DNA from: Helianthus annuus
Taxonomy: Eukaryota > Streptophyta > Magnoliopsida > Asterales > Asteraceae
Reading direction: 5' to 3'
Assembly: GCF_002127325.2 (NCBI RefSeq)
Contig: NC_035436.2
Location: 24,021,112 to 24,085,111 of the forward strand
DNA: 64,000 nt
Shown here: one piece after another, positions 34,681-46,344 of the stretch
How the letters are laid out: every line of letters begins with the position of its first letter
Numbering within the stretch: position 1 is the stretch's first letter
The notes under the pieces: model-generated
Database searches by the model: none
What the model was told of the DNA's origin: nothing
The model's input: the letters and a program-made list of their open reading frames with translations, nothing else
Made by a program: the position numbers and the translations under genes

Positions 34681-36033
34681 ATGGAGTTTACAATACAAAT
34701 CAAAGTAGCTGATTGCAACAACCTGCAAGACCGACTGGTAAGATACATCCTGACCCAAATCTGATTTCATCTCTTTTAAGTATTTGACTTTTATCCTAAC
34801 ATCTGGGTTTTAAATAAAAAATATTGTATATATAGGAACTCCCAAAAATATTGAGCAACCAGCTTCCCAAAAACTGTGAAATAATCAAACTTGTTGATTA
34901 TACGGGAATGAAATACAAGGTTGCAGTCGAAAGCTTGGGTCGAAGAAGAAAAACACTACATGGGCCCGAATGGATGAGGTTTTTTTAGTCTATAAAACAT
35001 AAGAATATAGACAAACTATGTTTCAAAAGATTGAAAGAACTTAAATTTGAGATACTTCTTTTAAACACTGACGGTTTGGAAATCAGAAAGCATTCCTCAG
35101 GAAGAGATTACATTCATGGCTGTTTGGTACAAGCTAAAGCAGAAACATACCATCATCAGGTAGAACTTTGCCACCTTATTTTATATACTATTGCCTCTAT
35201 TTTCTGAAAGAGAAACTAATAATTTATATTCTCTGTTTTGAATAAAATCTAATCTCACATTTCTGAAATGTGAGATCTATAGGATTTACCGCATGGTTTG
35301 CTGTGGCTGCTATCCGAGAGGCGCTTAAAAATCGACAACTTGTTTGCTAAAGTACACGGCCCTAAGCAAAGTTGCAAGGTCGATGTGTGTTATGCTTTCC
35401 CTCCCGGAAATGAAAAAGGATTAGCTGTCGGTTTCATGGGGTCAGGTTGGACCACCTTTTGTGTTGAAAATGAGATTGAAGAGGACTACCAACTCCTCTT
35501 ATAATGGATGGGAAGCACTCCACAAGAGCACTTTAACTTCAATGTCCTGATATTTAACAAAGATGGCATCAGACTTCACACAGCCACTACACATCTATGC
35601 AACCGCACCAAGCACCGCCACCACAACAGCCGCCCCAACTACCAGAAACAATTTGAACACCATGCCATAGAAACACACATGCTGGTAATTAAAAACTAAC
35701 TATTAATATACTTTATTTTCATTATAATGTTGGAGATTGAATAACAAAACCAACAATTTATTTTTACAGACGATACCGAAGAACTTTGTTCGGGATCACC
35801 AAATCAATAACTACTGTAATGCTATGCTGTCATTTGGCCATGTTAAGTTTCTGGTACCGCTACGTGTAAGGATAGATCCAAGAAGAGTGAATGATGAAAA
35901 CCATGTCATAATGTATGCGGACTGGCAGCATATCCTGGACGAAGCGGGGATGACTAAGGACAAAGTGATGAGGTTTGAGCTGGTGGGAGAAAAAAGTGTC
36001 GCAGGTGATAGGGTCTACTTCGAAGTTTGTTAG
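34681..36033 (+). pseudogene. REM-like multi-B3-domain protein gene with an in-frame stop
   Basis: Exon 34681-34737 gives MEFTIQIKVADCNNLQDRL. Exon 34836-34978 has a B3 start (ELPKILSNQLPKNCEIIKL, then KYKVAVESLG and GPEWM). A further exon ends near 35159 (PQEEITFMAVWYKLKQ). Exon 35283-35684 carries a B3-like part (LFAKVHGPKQSCKVDV, GSGWTTFCVENEIEED). Exon 35770-36033 carries another (IPKNFVRDHQINNYCNAM ... VYFEVC, stop TAG). B3 proteins are plant DNA-binding regulators in the nucleus. Within 35283-35684 a TAA at 35502-35504 interrupts the frame, and typical B3 residues continue after it (HFNFNVLIFNKDG), so it is probably dead. A non-coding 5' exon ending CCTAATCAG|GTAT near 33894 is likely. 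It is the only plus-strand gene in this block. Confidence 0.7.
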
Positions 36034-36841
36034 ATATCAATTCGGAGAACTGTTTCAGATTCACTGGTTTATGTTTTTGTTATGTTTGATGGACAACTTT
36101 TCTTTCCTAACTGCATGTAGAACTTTAACAGTCACATCCCATTACGATGTTATCGTAATTTTGGTTCGGGATGTGTAAATTATATAACTGAAATATCTAT
36201 GTCAATTGTCTTGGGCTATGATACAAACAGGGCCAGCCCAAGCCCAAGCGTTTTGAGGCTTGGGCTTTGGCCACCAAATTAATAGGGCACCAGCTTTTAA
36301 TAAAAGGTTGCATAAATTGATATATGATTTGGGCCTGACCTGCCAAATAACGTTAAAATTAATCAATATTGGCTGCAAAATGTATTTATTGTTTATCAAA
36401 AAGGCAGGCTTATGACCCATGTATGCAACATCGAACATGTATATTTAGGGGGAGTTTAGGTTACCTTATTTTCTATAGTTAAATCATTATGAGTGATAAA
36501 TTCACAAACAAAATATGACATACGCAAATAACGTATCAATTTCAAACATCTTCTCTGTCTAATAACTCAATTTCTTAACCAAACTTACAACTTAAAATTA
36601 ACAATATCAATAACAAATCAATAAATTCACTAATTCTAATAGTTAAAAATACATATATGCTTATAAGATCAATATTTTATGTTGACTTCAAACATTATGA
36701 AAATAAGTGCATAAACAACACTACATCAAGTTTATTAGTTTGCAACTGGTTCACATAAGTAACATAGAAAGCAACAAAAGTCTTATCACAAAAAGTAACA
36801 AAAAAAACATGCATAATGATTCAAAAAAAAACACATATTAT
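36034..36841. other. Spacer with a GGCTTGGGCTT hairpin
   Basis: A strong inverted repeat at 36232-36262 (AGCCCAAGC, short loop, GCTTGGGCT) lies 200 bp after the B3 stop. It is not followed by a CTRR terminus at the right distance, so I do not call a Helitron end. The rest is AT-rich. Confidence 0.55.
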
Positions 36842-39160
36842 CTAATCAGTATATTTCTTTGGCTTTCGTCTTGCTCGTTTAGGCCTCACTTGTTGATCAC
36901 ATTCATTAGAACACTCAACAACATATGTGGTAGCAGTTGTAACATCCCTAGTATTCGACTTTCTTGTATTAATGATAGAACCATTATCCGCTTCATAATC
37001 AAACGACTGTACCTGCTAAGAAAAAATATTCAATACAATAAAGCAAAGTACAATCAATGCAATAGGTGAAAATTAAAAAAACAATAACATACCAATGGTG
37101 TTTCATTAGACGAGACTGATGAAATGATTGGACCCCATAACAATTCATCAGCCATATCCATTTCTTCAGTTGAGACTCTTGAAAAAAACTCTGTGCATTC
37201 ATCTTCATTGTCTTCAAAAACATGATCTATATCATCCGTGCAAGTACTAGCCGTAGATAAACTAATGTTATTCGTGTGCGATTCGATATAATCCTTAATG
37301 AACTTTGACACAGTAAAGCGATAAGAATAGTGAGGTGCCAAGTTATATTCATCAATCTTAATCCGAAATGTAACACTCCTAGCATATAAAGAATCAACCA
37401 AATATGTGTGAGCCCATAAAGGATCATTAACACCCTGCAGAAACAGAATAACATTATTATTGACATAGACAAACATTAGCAAATAAAGCAAATCATTCAT
37501 CCATATAAAATAAGATATTAACGAAATATTTGGTTTATACCTCAGACAAACTTTTAGAAAGCAACTCCTCCGCAGTAATCCCAATAAGTGCAATCACAAC
37601 ATCATCAAAAAGAACGCACGTCATCTCAACATCATTATCAACCACGCGGACAACCAACTTGAAACTGTCAAAATCTTATAATTAAGAAAACAATATAAAA
37701 ACACAACAATATATAAAGACTTACGCTATCTGGGGATTGAGAACATTTTGTTGACATGATACACAATAATAGGTAGCATCCATGAACCGCACCTTCTTTC
37801 GACATTTAGAACATTTAACATACTTCCAATCATTAAACAAATCAACATCAACTATAGTACCAAAGATGTTATAAAATGTCCCCTGCAAAGCAAAAAATAT
37901 ATGGTATCAATTAAAAACATTGTAAAAGCAAGTTAAACGTTATTAAAATAATTGATCTACACCAAAAACAAAAGATATAGAGTCTTCATTTTGTGGTGTG
38001 TTAGCTTTAAATAAAACAGGCACCGGTAACCTTCAAAGGACATAAAATAAGTTGCATTAAAACATACAATGCTTTGAAACATAAATAACCTTTAATACAA
38101 GGAATAATATACATTGTCTTGAAGACATCACAAACTGGTGATGACAAGTTAATATATAATTGAGATGCAACTGTTGACATCACACAAGGAGCACCTAACC
38201 AAAAAAAAAACACCAATGGATCAAGTATATATATTAAAAATATGCATACAAATATTTCATCTATTACATTACACATACCTTCAAACAATCGAACCTTGCA
38301 AGATGTTAATACAACAACAACTGCATTAGTGGCATGGCGCCTCATGTCCTCATCAGTATACTTAAGTGCAAGTTGGCCCCATAAAGAAGCATTGAGATTA
38401 TTACCACTATATTTAATAAAAACACAACCATTCCAAAATAAGCAAAAACAAAAAAAATAATAAAAAACATAGAATGCGCCACAAAAACAATCTAAAAAAC
38501 TTACACTTCATCGGATAAAACAATTCGTCGTGCTTCCCGATTATTTGATTGTGAAGACCGCAAATCAGTATCAAGATAACCCCACACACGAAGAACACCC
38601 ACAACATCTACATAAAAAATATAATTATATATAGACATGAAGACGCAAAGAGAAAAACAACAACTAAACCTGTTAGATATATGTCATTCTTCAAGCGTGA
38701 TCCAAGCATGTTAAAAGGCATCGGCTCAAAAACATGACGTCTAAATAAGCTCGGTTGAACTCTTGATGGACTAATTGACGTAGATCGCATAAACTTAACA
38801 TAGCAATCACGTTTCAACGGACGATACCATGAGTCGTATACAAGAACCTCAAAACCATATAGCCTATACACGCAACCATCCTCCAAACGATTAGTAAAAA
38901 GATGCATCAAATGAAAAGGAATTTTTGCATGAATTGAACAATCCTGCAAGGAAAACATGCAACATTACAAAACATATATATTATAGTTTTTTTAATTAAT
39001 TAAAAAAATGCCTTACGCGTTCATCTGAAAGGATGACATCAAATGACAATATACGATTTGAGCTAGGAATGTATGTTGTCCAAGAACGTGTGACCATTAC
39101 AGTGACTTGCCATTGGTCAGTAATACCAGGCATCAAGTCTGAAATGTACCGATGTCCCAT
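36842..39160 (-). CDS. Helitron-type RPA70-like protein, multi-exon
   Basis: The start ATG at 39160 gives MGHRYISDLMPGITDQWQ (exon 1, 39017-39160). Exon 2 (38670-38943) has the first OB fold (FHLMHLFTNRLEDGCVYRLY). Exon 3 (about 38505-38607) has DVVGVLRVWGYL. Exon 4 (about 38281-38406) has the ASLWGQLALKY OB motif. Exon 5 (about 38090-38195) has STVASQLYINLSSP. The exon at about 37724-37883 has the DBD-C zinc ribbon, CSKC and CVSC. The last exon ends with the basic tail RPKRARRKPKKY and TAG at 36842. RPA70-like proteins coat single-stranded DNA. Plant autonomous Helitrons often carry one beside Rep-helicase, as here, 290 bp downstream of the helicase stop. No clear lesion was seen, but not every junction was verified. 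Confidence 0.8.
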
Positions 39161-39447
39161 TCTATATTATGAGAACCTAAAACATGGAAACAAAAAAATG
39201 TTATGGAAAGCTTATATTAATAACAAAATATACATAAAGGAAATATATATCTATATATAACAACCAAACACATAAAAACCACATGCAAAACAACGTAATT
39301 ACAAATGGCATATTTAGTCAACTAAACCAATATATAAAGTAAGTAAACATTAAATACAAGTGTTCAAATAAGAGAGACATAATATGCTACCTTTATAGAA
39401 GCGTACACGGTAGCAATTCCACTTCTCAATAACAACATACAAAACAC

Positions 39448-42400
39448 TCAGACCAATGCATCACTTGACATCAAAGGTAAGTTATAAAAAACTTCCTTAT
39501 AAACAACATTTCTTGTTAATTGGTTAGAACACTTGCCATCATTATCAACATAAAATCGTAGACCAGCTCGAGATGTAACACGGGAGGCAATCACATAAAG
39601 TTGACCATGTGAAAAAATAGGCTTTACCAAGTAACCACAAACATGTTTAAATGTTTGGCCCTGACTTTTATTAATTGTCATAGCAAAACATAGTTTCACG
39701 GGAAACTGTCTTCTCTTAAAGTGGAAAGGCCAACATGTAGAAGTTGGCGTCATATCGATTCTATAAATAAAAGCTCTTTCTCCAACATGCGTACCCGTAA
39801 TAATAACGCCCTCAATAACACGACGACTTATTTGAGTAACCACTAAACGGGTCCCATTACACAATCCTTTCTTGAGATTCAAGTTACGTAGCAATATGAT
39901 TAGTGCCCCAACCTTTAACTTTAATATGTGATTCGGTAAGCCAGAAAACTGTAAAGTATTAAGAAACTCCGTAGGATACATAGCCTGCATTTCTTCAATA
40001 TTATTTGTACTTGCACAAATGGAATCGAGACTAAGTAACTCATGATTGTCACCTGGCAACTTATCAAGAACATGTAGATTAATCGTATCAACCTCATTGT
40101 TAGTCGATGATAAAATACAGCGCTCCTGTAGGTAAGAAACATCAGTGAATCGTTCTTCTATATTAGGAAATGTATCTGAAACAACTGATTCAATAGGATT
40201 ATCTGAAACAGGAATCAATAGATCGCGAGGTATATTAATCCAAGTTCTCTCATCTTCCCCGTCTAGCGAAATTGCAGGAAGACGACCAGACCCCATATCT
40301 AAAATCCACTTATTGAAATCTCGATGCTGTATTACAACATCGTCATTAACACTTGAACTATTCAACCGCATATTAATCGTTAAAGAAAACACCTTACACG
40401 CACCCCATATAGTCGATGACTTATTCACAACCGAAGCAACAATCTCACTACGCGGAGCAAGCGGAATAACAGGAAGAATTTGTCGAAAGTCTCCTCCAAG
40501 AGCGACACATTTCCCTCCAAATACTCGACGGTCTACACCAGGTATATTATTTCGACAAATATCTCTAAAAGTACGGTCAACCGCTTCAAATGCATAACGA
40601 TGTTGCAGCGGTGCCTCATCCCATATTATAAGCGCAGCATCATTAATCAGCCCAGCAAGATCCGTCCCAACATCAATCGAGCAGCAAGAATCCTTATCAA
40701 GTTCAAAGGGAATCTTAAAACGCGAATGCGCTGTACGACCACCAGGTAGTGGAAGAGAGGCAATCCCAGAAGAAGCAACAGACAAGACGATTTGGCCACG
40801 TGAACGAAAACAGGAAATGAGAGTCTTCCATAAATACGTTTTTCCCGTCCCTCCACTACCAAAAACAGCACCACCCGTCCGTCTATCAACACAATCACAT
40901 ACATAATCAAACACCTCCCTTTGTTCAGCATTCAATCCACGAAATAAATCATGAAAAAGCGTCATTTCTTCTTCAATATTGAAGGTGCGCTCAGCCATAA
41001 TCAACCGATTTTCCATAGTATCAACCAATTGACGATCAATTTGAGGCAAATTAGGAAAATCTAATAAACTTTTACCATGACCAATTAAAACTCTTTCAAT
41101 CTCAATCAATGTATGATTGAGAATCTCTTCATCTGTGAATACCACATCATCATTCTGCAGCATTGTGCGTCGATTGTAAGCAATATCATCTGATAAGTAA
41201 GGTAGACAATCAAAAAATAACCTCCATTGATTACTAACCGTACAAAACAATAGAATGCAGACAAATAAATCACGAAGTTGATTCCCCAATTGCCATTGAG
41301 AAGCTTCACGTATTGAATCTACCCACTCAACATCATCTCCTAACAAACCCAACGCATTGCAAGCAGACATATAAGTTGGATGCTCAACACCATCAACTGT
41401 ACGAATGTCTTTAAAGCTTAATGGCCCACGTTGAACATTTAATAACATACGTAGGTAATACTTTTCACCCATCGATGGGCTCACATAATAAATGCGGCCA
41501 ATACAAGTCGTCCTATGTCGTGGCAACCACTCCTTCTCCTTTTCATGCCAAGTGAACTTTGTTGGAAAGTCTACATATGTCAAAGAACGACCATGCGGAA
41601 ACCTTTCATTTGCACGAAACCATTCAGTAAATTTTGACATGCTAGCCGTAGCACGTTGGGCAACTTCCTCAACCTCATCATTATCATGAAAATACACTCT
41701 GTTACACCCTTCCTCATGAAAAGGTAATCGCTCAACAGCAACATCACGGTACTTCATTTCAAATTCAAAAATCTTCCAACATGCCTCAATAGAAGATATA
41801 TACCGACAATTTAAATATTACTCAATTTCATTTTCATTATGTAATAAGGACGCAAACGTTGTCCTATTTTGAGCACCTTCCAAAACCACAGTTGCACGAT
41901 CTGTACCTTTGTTTATATAAGTAAAAAGATACTTGACTAACATCCCTTGGTTGCACCACTCAACATTAATGTGACAACCATATTTCACCAACAATTCACG
42001 GTTATACGGAACAACATACCGATTATCAAGCTTAATATCTTGAGAACCAACTTTAACAACTCTTGAATTATTGGGCCTCTTAAAACACGGCCAACCATCA
42101 TTTCGGATGAATGTCTCCTCACAATAATTCTTTGGGTACCCTTTACTACATACACCATTATGCATACAAGGACTTGAAGGGTTGAGCAAACCACATGGAC
42201 CATGCATCATTTGCGTACGAACAATACCGAAAGCTATAGGGTCTTCCACCTCCGAAGGAAGCTCAGCAGATATATATTTATCGATATTGTCAACCGTATT
42301 AATCTTATCTTCAGGTTGTAAAAAAAGAAGAATATGAGAGTGTGGAAGTCCTCGTTTCTGAAACTCGATTGTATAGATAACTAAAAAATGACCAAAACAA

Positions 42401-44118
42401 ATATTACACCTAGCTATAGAATAAAAAAAATCGTATAATATTTAGACAATGGAAATGCTAGTAACAAACCTGCTTTCGTGTGTCCAAAAATATTCCTTTT
42501 CCTTATGTCTTTGATAAGTTCATCAAGTTTAATTTTGAAAACACGGGCAACAATGTCCGGGCGGTCGGATGCACTCATACCAGGGGTTGTTGCTTGAATG
42601 TGTCGGGTAATTTCCGGCCATTTTGAATTGCATGTCATAGTAATAAAAAGGTCCGGAGCCCCAGCCCAACGACAAATAGCCATTGCATCTTGATACTGTT
42701 GAATCATATATCTTGGCCCACAGGCAAATGTTGCTGGCAGGATAACACGTCGACCAACTGCTTCACAACTTGTTTCACCATCAGCGATACGATCATATAA
42801 ACCATTATACAAATCCGAACAAATAGTGTTTTGGTTTTGTTTAAACCAATTCATCTCATGTTCAAGGATAGCTGAATAACAGTCCACAACATACGTCTGA
42901 AATAAACGGCCAGATTTGTGTAATGTCTTACCTTCATTCCTCCTAAGTTGTAAACGGTAAGAATAATATTCTCTTAATGAAACCGATTGCCGCCTACTTG
43001 ATGCAGATATATTACATAGAGGAATATTAAGATGGAATCCATCTTCTCCATACGGAAACAACAAAGGATACTGCAACGCCATAAAACTTGGGTGCAATTC
43101 AGATATACGCTTTGCACTACGACTACCACGTTCTTCAATAATAATATCACGTGAGTCCGTAGGATTTCCGTCACCTGGAATCAATGCAGCCACTTCAGGA
43201 ACAGTAGGCAAAGAATATTGTCCTTCTCTTCTATTTCCCGTACCAAGCAAGCGAAGCGTAAGACGTTGCATTGAGTTGTCAATAAACCTTTCACGTGCCA
43301 TCCTAAAAGCCTGCACCAATGCATTGTTCGCATCAAGCATCAACAGCAAGTCATTCACTAATGTGCGCAGGATGACTTGATCAGACGTTGGTGACACACA
43401 ATTTCGCAAAGCATAAAAGTGATTATCAATCTCATTTTCCGTGTCATAAACGTACAATTGAGCAAATCTAGGGCGTCCATCAGGATGCATAGGCAACAAT
43501 GATCCAATATTATGATGGTTGTGGCCATTCAAACGGAATGTATAAGGCCCACGACCATCATTTAAATCCGTAGATATTCTCCCACCGGTTGAGGTAAATG
43601 CAAACATCGCATTTAAAAGCTTTATGTTTTCTCTAAACACTCGAGATCGTGATTCCCCATTGTAATCAAGAAGACGACCCAATGTTTGAGGAGGATGTCG
43701 AAGAAATGGCAAGCAAACCTTTCCTTCACTACAACATAATGAAAAACTTGGAACACGAGGAGTTAAACTTTTAATAGTTTGTTCCTCATACCAAAGCATA
43801 GCTCCACAATGAACACAACTATGGTTTGCATCACCGATATCCCAATACGACGGACATCGCCCTAAAAAAGGTAAGTAAAGTGTAAGAAAACACTATCAAT
43901 GTCATATAAGGTGTTCATATATACAAAGTATCACAAGAAAAAAATATGATGTTTACGATGTCTGTTTTCGTCTTGAAAGACGTTTGCACGGGAAGGTACT
44001 TCCATCTGATTCGAATGTAGACATCCAGATGTTTGTGAAACCGTTGAACCTAATGAAGATTGCGCAGCTCCATTTGTTCTACTGGTATAATGCACAACAC
44101 CTCTGTTGATACGATCAA
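39448..44118 (-). pseudogene. Helitron Rep-helicase (RepHel), one nonsense codon
   Basis: Exons 43957-44118, 42470-43861 and 39448-42380 join in phase through GT-AG introns of 95 and 89 bp. In order: Cys motif (CVHCGAM); Helitron_like_N (PSFMALQYPLLFPYG; DLFITMTCNSKWPEI); HUH nuclease motif GLPHSHILLFL; zinc-like CMHNGVCSKGYP; the two-tyrosine motif KYLFTYINKG; and a PIF1 helicase (Walker A FGSGGTGKT, DEAP box, GGDFRQILPVIP, TINKSQGQT, YVIASRV). The protein nicks and unwinds DNA for rolling-circle transposition. A TAA at 41818-41820 splits the Rep part from the helicase. The frame continues beyond it without another lesion into the 769-codon helicase frame, so decay looks recent, or read-through would be required. 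Confidence 0.92.
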
Positions 44119-44239
44119 CTAAAAAAAGCAAAGATAACAATAAACCTATTCAACTTAAAAGGCTTAACCCACATAATATAAAATCATGGGTGCTATTGGG
44201 TGAAAACACATAACAAACACGAGAACTCAATCAAGCGTA

Positions 44240-44807
44240 CCATTGCAACGTCTTTGAGTACTTGTAGCCTCACATGTTAAATCAGAAGGGCGATCACGTA
44301 ATCGAGGACGACCCATTTGGCCCGTCCGTCTACGCCCTACTTCAGTCGTTGCATTAGAAGATATATTTTCCTGAGTGGTACGTATAACCGCAAATGAATC
44401 CGAAATTGAAGTGATCGGAGAAGGTTGCACATTTTCATTTGGCATACGCATATAGCGTACCACACTTCTGCTAGAACTACCAACTGCATACACAGCAACA
44501 GTAGCACTAACAAGTTTAAAGGGTTTACATGGTAAATATAAACATGCAAACCCCATAACAAACGGACAATAAGGGGTGTTAGCATATGAAAAAAAATCAT
44601 AAGAAATACAAGAACATAGATAACCACACCGTAAGAACACCGTTGAGAGGATGCAACATCAGGCGTCACAACAGGAAGTCGCTCCCGCAATCGAGGACGG
44701 CCCATACGTCCACGGCCCCTACGACATTCAACACGTGTAGATGCTGACGTTTCATGCGAAGGGACCGAAGAAATTGAATCGGAATCAGTTGATATAGGTG
44801 CACTCAT
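44240..44807 (-). CDS. Probable N-terminal exons of RepHel with a repeated RPRLR motif
   Basis: Start ATG 44807: MSAPISTDSDSISS, then GRGRMGRPRLRERLPVV and SSQRCS, ending near 44630. A second exon (to about 44245) has GQMGRPRLRDRPSDL and STQRRCNG. The two exons carry the same module (Ser/Thr-rich, GRxGRMGRPRLR, SSQRC), so one is a duplication of the other. GRPRLR resembles an AT-hook. They lie directly upstream of the first RepHel exon on the same strand. Exact splice sites are not settled. Confidence 0.5.
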
Positions 44808-45041
44808 ATCAACACCTTCTGATACATATATCTTTAGAAAAGCATGACAAGAGTCAATTATAATGTCACACAAAACATAAAATGCTAGAAACATATATAA
44901 TATCTCAAGGACAACCAAAACTTTAAAAATTGCAACATCAAATTACCAAAATAGAAGCAACAACAAAAGTAACATTATGACAACTACAAGGTACCACTTA
45001 AACTCAAAGTTACGAAAATTACAAGATAAAACTTTCTCAAA

Positions 45042-46126
45042 CTAATAATCTGGGGAAGCTATGGTCTCTGTGTAAACCGCACCATGCATTTGCCTATAGA
45101 AAAACATACGGCAGAAATAACCTAGATGATCCCGTTGCAAATCAATTTCAATCACTTTTCCAAAATTCGTTATCACAAGACATGTCCCTGGCAAATTGTA
45201 GTATGTGAAAGAACACATAGTTGATAATGGCATCCACAACTTATAAGGATATGCAAAAACCTTCATCCAACTTTTATTTTTAAGCCTCCACAATACAATT
45301 TCTCGTCTATAGTCATAGTTTCCGATACAAACATACATATGAAGCTCCTCGTTTATGTTAACTAAACTTCCACTAACTTCATCGTCATATACATTGGGGA
45401 AACACAATTCAGAAAACGACTTTGAATTCACATCAAAACGAATAACCGTCAATCCATCTGAACGACCATGACATTGGGTAACGACAAAATATAAACCACC
45501 ACCACACAAAGTTGCTGGCGACCAAAGGTAGGTATAATGGTGGTACGGGCGGTGTTTTAGGAAGCGTACAGTACTCCATGAATTCAACTCCATCGAATAA
45601 ATATAAACGGTCATTGTACCTCGTCTACGTTTAATATGTAAAATGTTGTAATCATCAGAAGAGTCAACAAAAAATCCTAAAGCATCACTATCAACTTTGT
45701 AGAAACCTTGCGAATTAGAATTTGCCAACTTCTTGAACTTAGTCGTCAATGGATTCCAAACAACCAACTCACAAGTGTTTTGGAGACAAACACACAACAT
45801 ACCATCCAAACTTGCCAAAAAAAACATTCTAGAAGGATAAGCATAGAACGGGCGGGTAACATCTCTTGGTAAAATAAATCCCGGGGACTTATAATTTAAG
45901 GAATGTACTTCGATAGTCTTCCAACCAACATCAACAATTTTTGATCAGTCGATGCACGCATGTAATGACAATGAGCCCTTACAAACCTACGTTCTAAAAT
46001 GAAATCTAACCACTCCTTGCAGACAAGCTTACATTGAGCAACATTTTTTGGTGGAAATCTTGCAATTATATCCAACATTACTAATAAAAATGGAAGGCAC
46101 GACATACCGCTTTTATCTAAAAACAC
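45042..46126 (-). pseudogene. F-box/FBA protein gene, copy B, one-base frameshift
   Basis: 46126 downward encodes a degenerate F-box (LDIIARFPPKNVAQCKLVCKEWL) ending in stop codon TAA at about 45896 (RLSKYIP*). The downstream frame, offset by one base, continues as LNYKSPGFILPRDVT and then the FBA region (LDGMLCVCL, VVWNPLTTKF, ILHIKRRRG, YLWSPATLCGGGLYF, EELHMYVC, AVYTETIASPDY). Alignment with copies A and C places the missing base at about 45896-45900. As an SCF receptor it would lack its target domain if read as is. It lies between RepHel and the duplicated non-coding block. Confidence 0.88.
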
Positions 46127-46344
46127 AATTTACAAAGAAAAATAAATTAAATCATCATAAGTTTCAAGCATAAAATACATACTAATAATAGGTCTTGAAT
46201 ATTTATATAATATTATAACTAACAAAGAAAACATGTATTATCACAATATAGGATAATAAAAATATTAAAAATAAAAATTAAATCAACAAAAATATGTTAA
46301 CTAATAACAATAAAACAATTATTACAAACTAAAGTATGAATTTG

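Larger units (their letters stand above)
15644..44807 (-). mobile_element. Candidate giant Helitron (3' end to RepHel N-terminal exons; 5' end unknown)
   Basis: This entry spans from the only Helitron 3' terminus to the first candidate exon of Rep-helicase. Both lie on the minus strand in the order expected for one element. The RPA gene, a common companion in plant Helitrons, lies between them. The remaining genes (F-box A, RPA1-like, zinc finger, acidic gene, B3 pseudogene) would be cargo, and the TR-GAG at 16793-26497 a later insertion. The 5' TC terminus may lie anywhere up to about 53.2 kb. Alternatively, two Helitrons or a Helitron plus resident genes are present. Confidence 0.4.

Noticed and set aside
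36232..36262. Strong hairpin considered as a second Helitron 3' end
   Set aside because: No CTRR terminus followed by T lies at a short distance on the minus-strand side; the CCAG nearby overlaps the stem itself.
40145..40749. Plus-strand frames of 89 and 150 codons
   Set aside because: They are antisense to the PIF1 helicase coding region and have no homology of their own.
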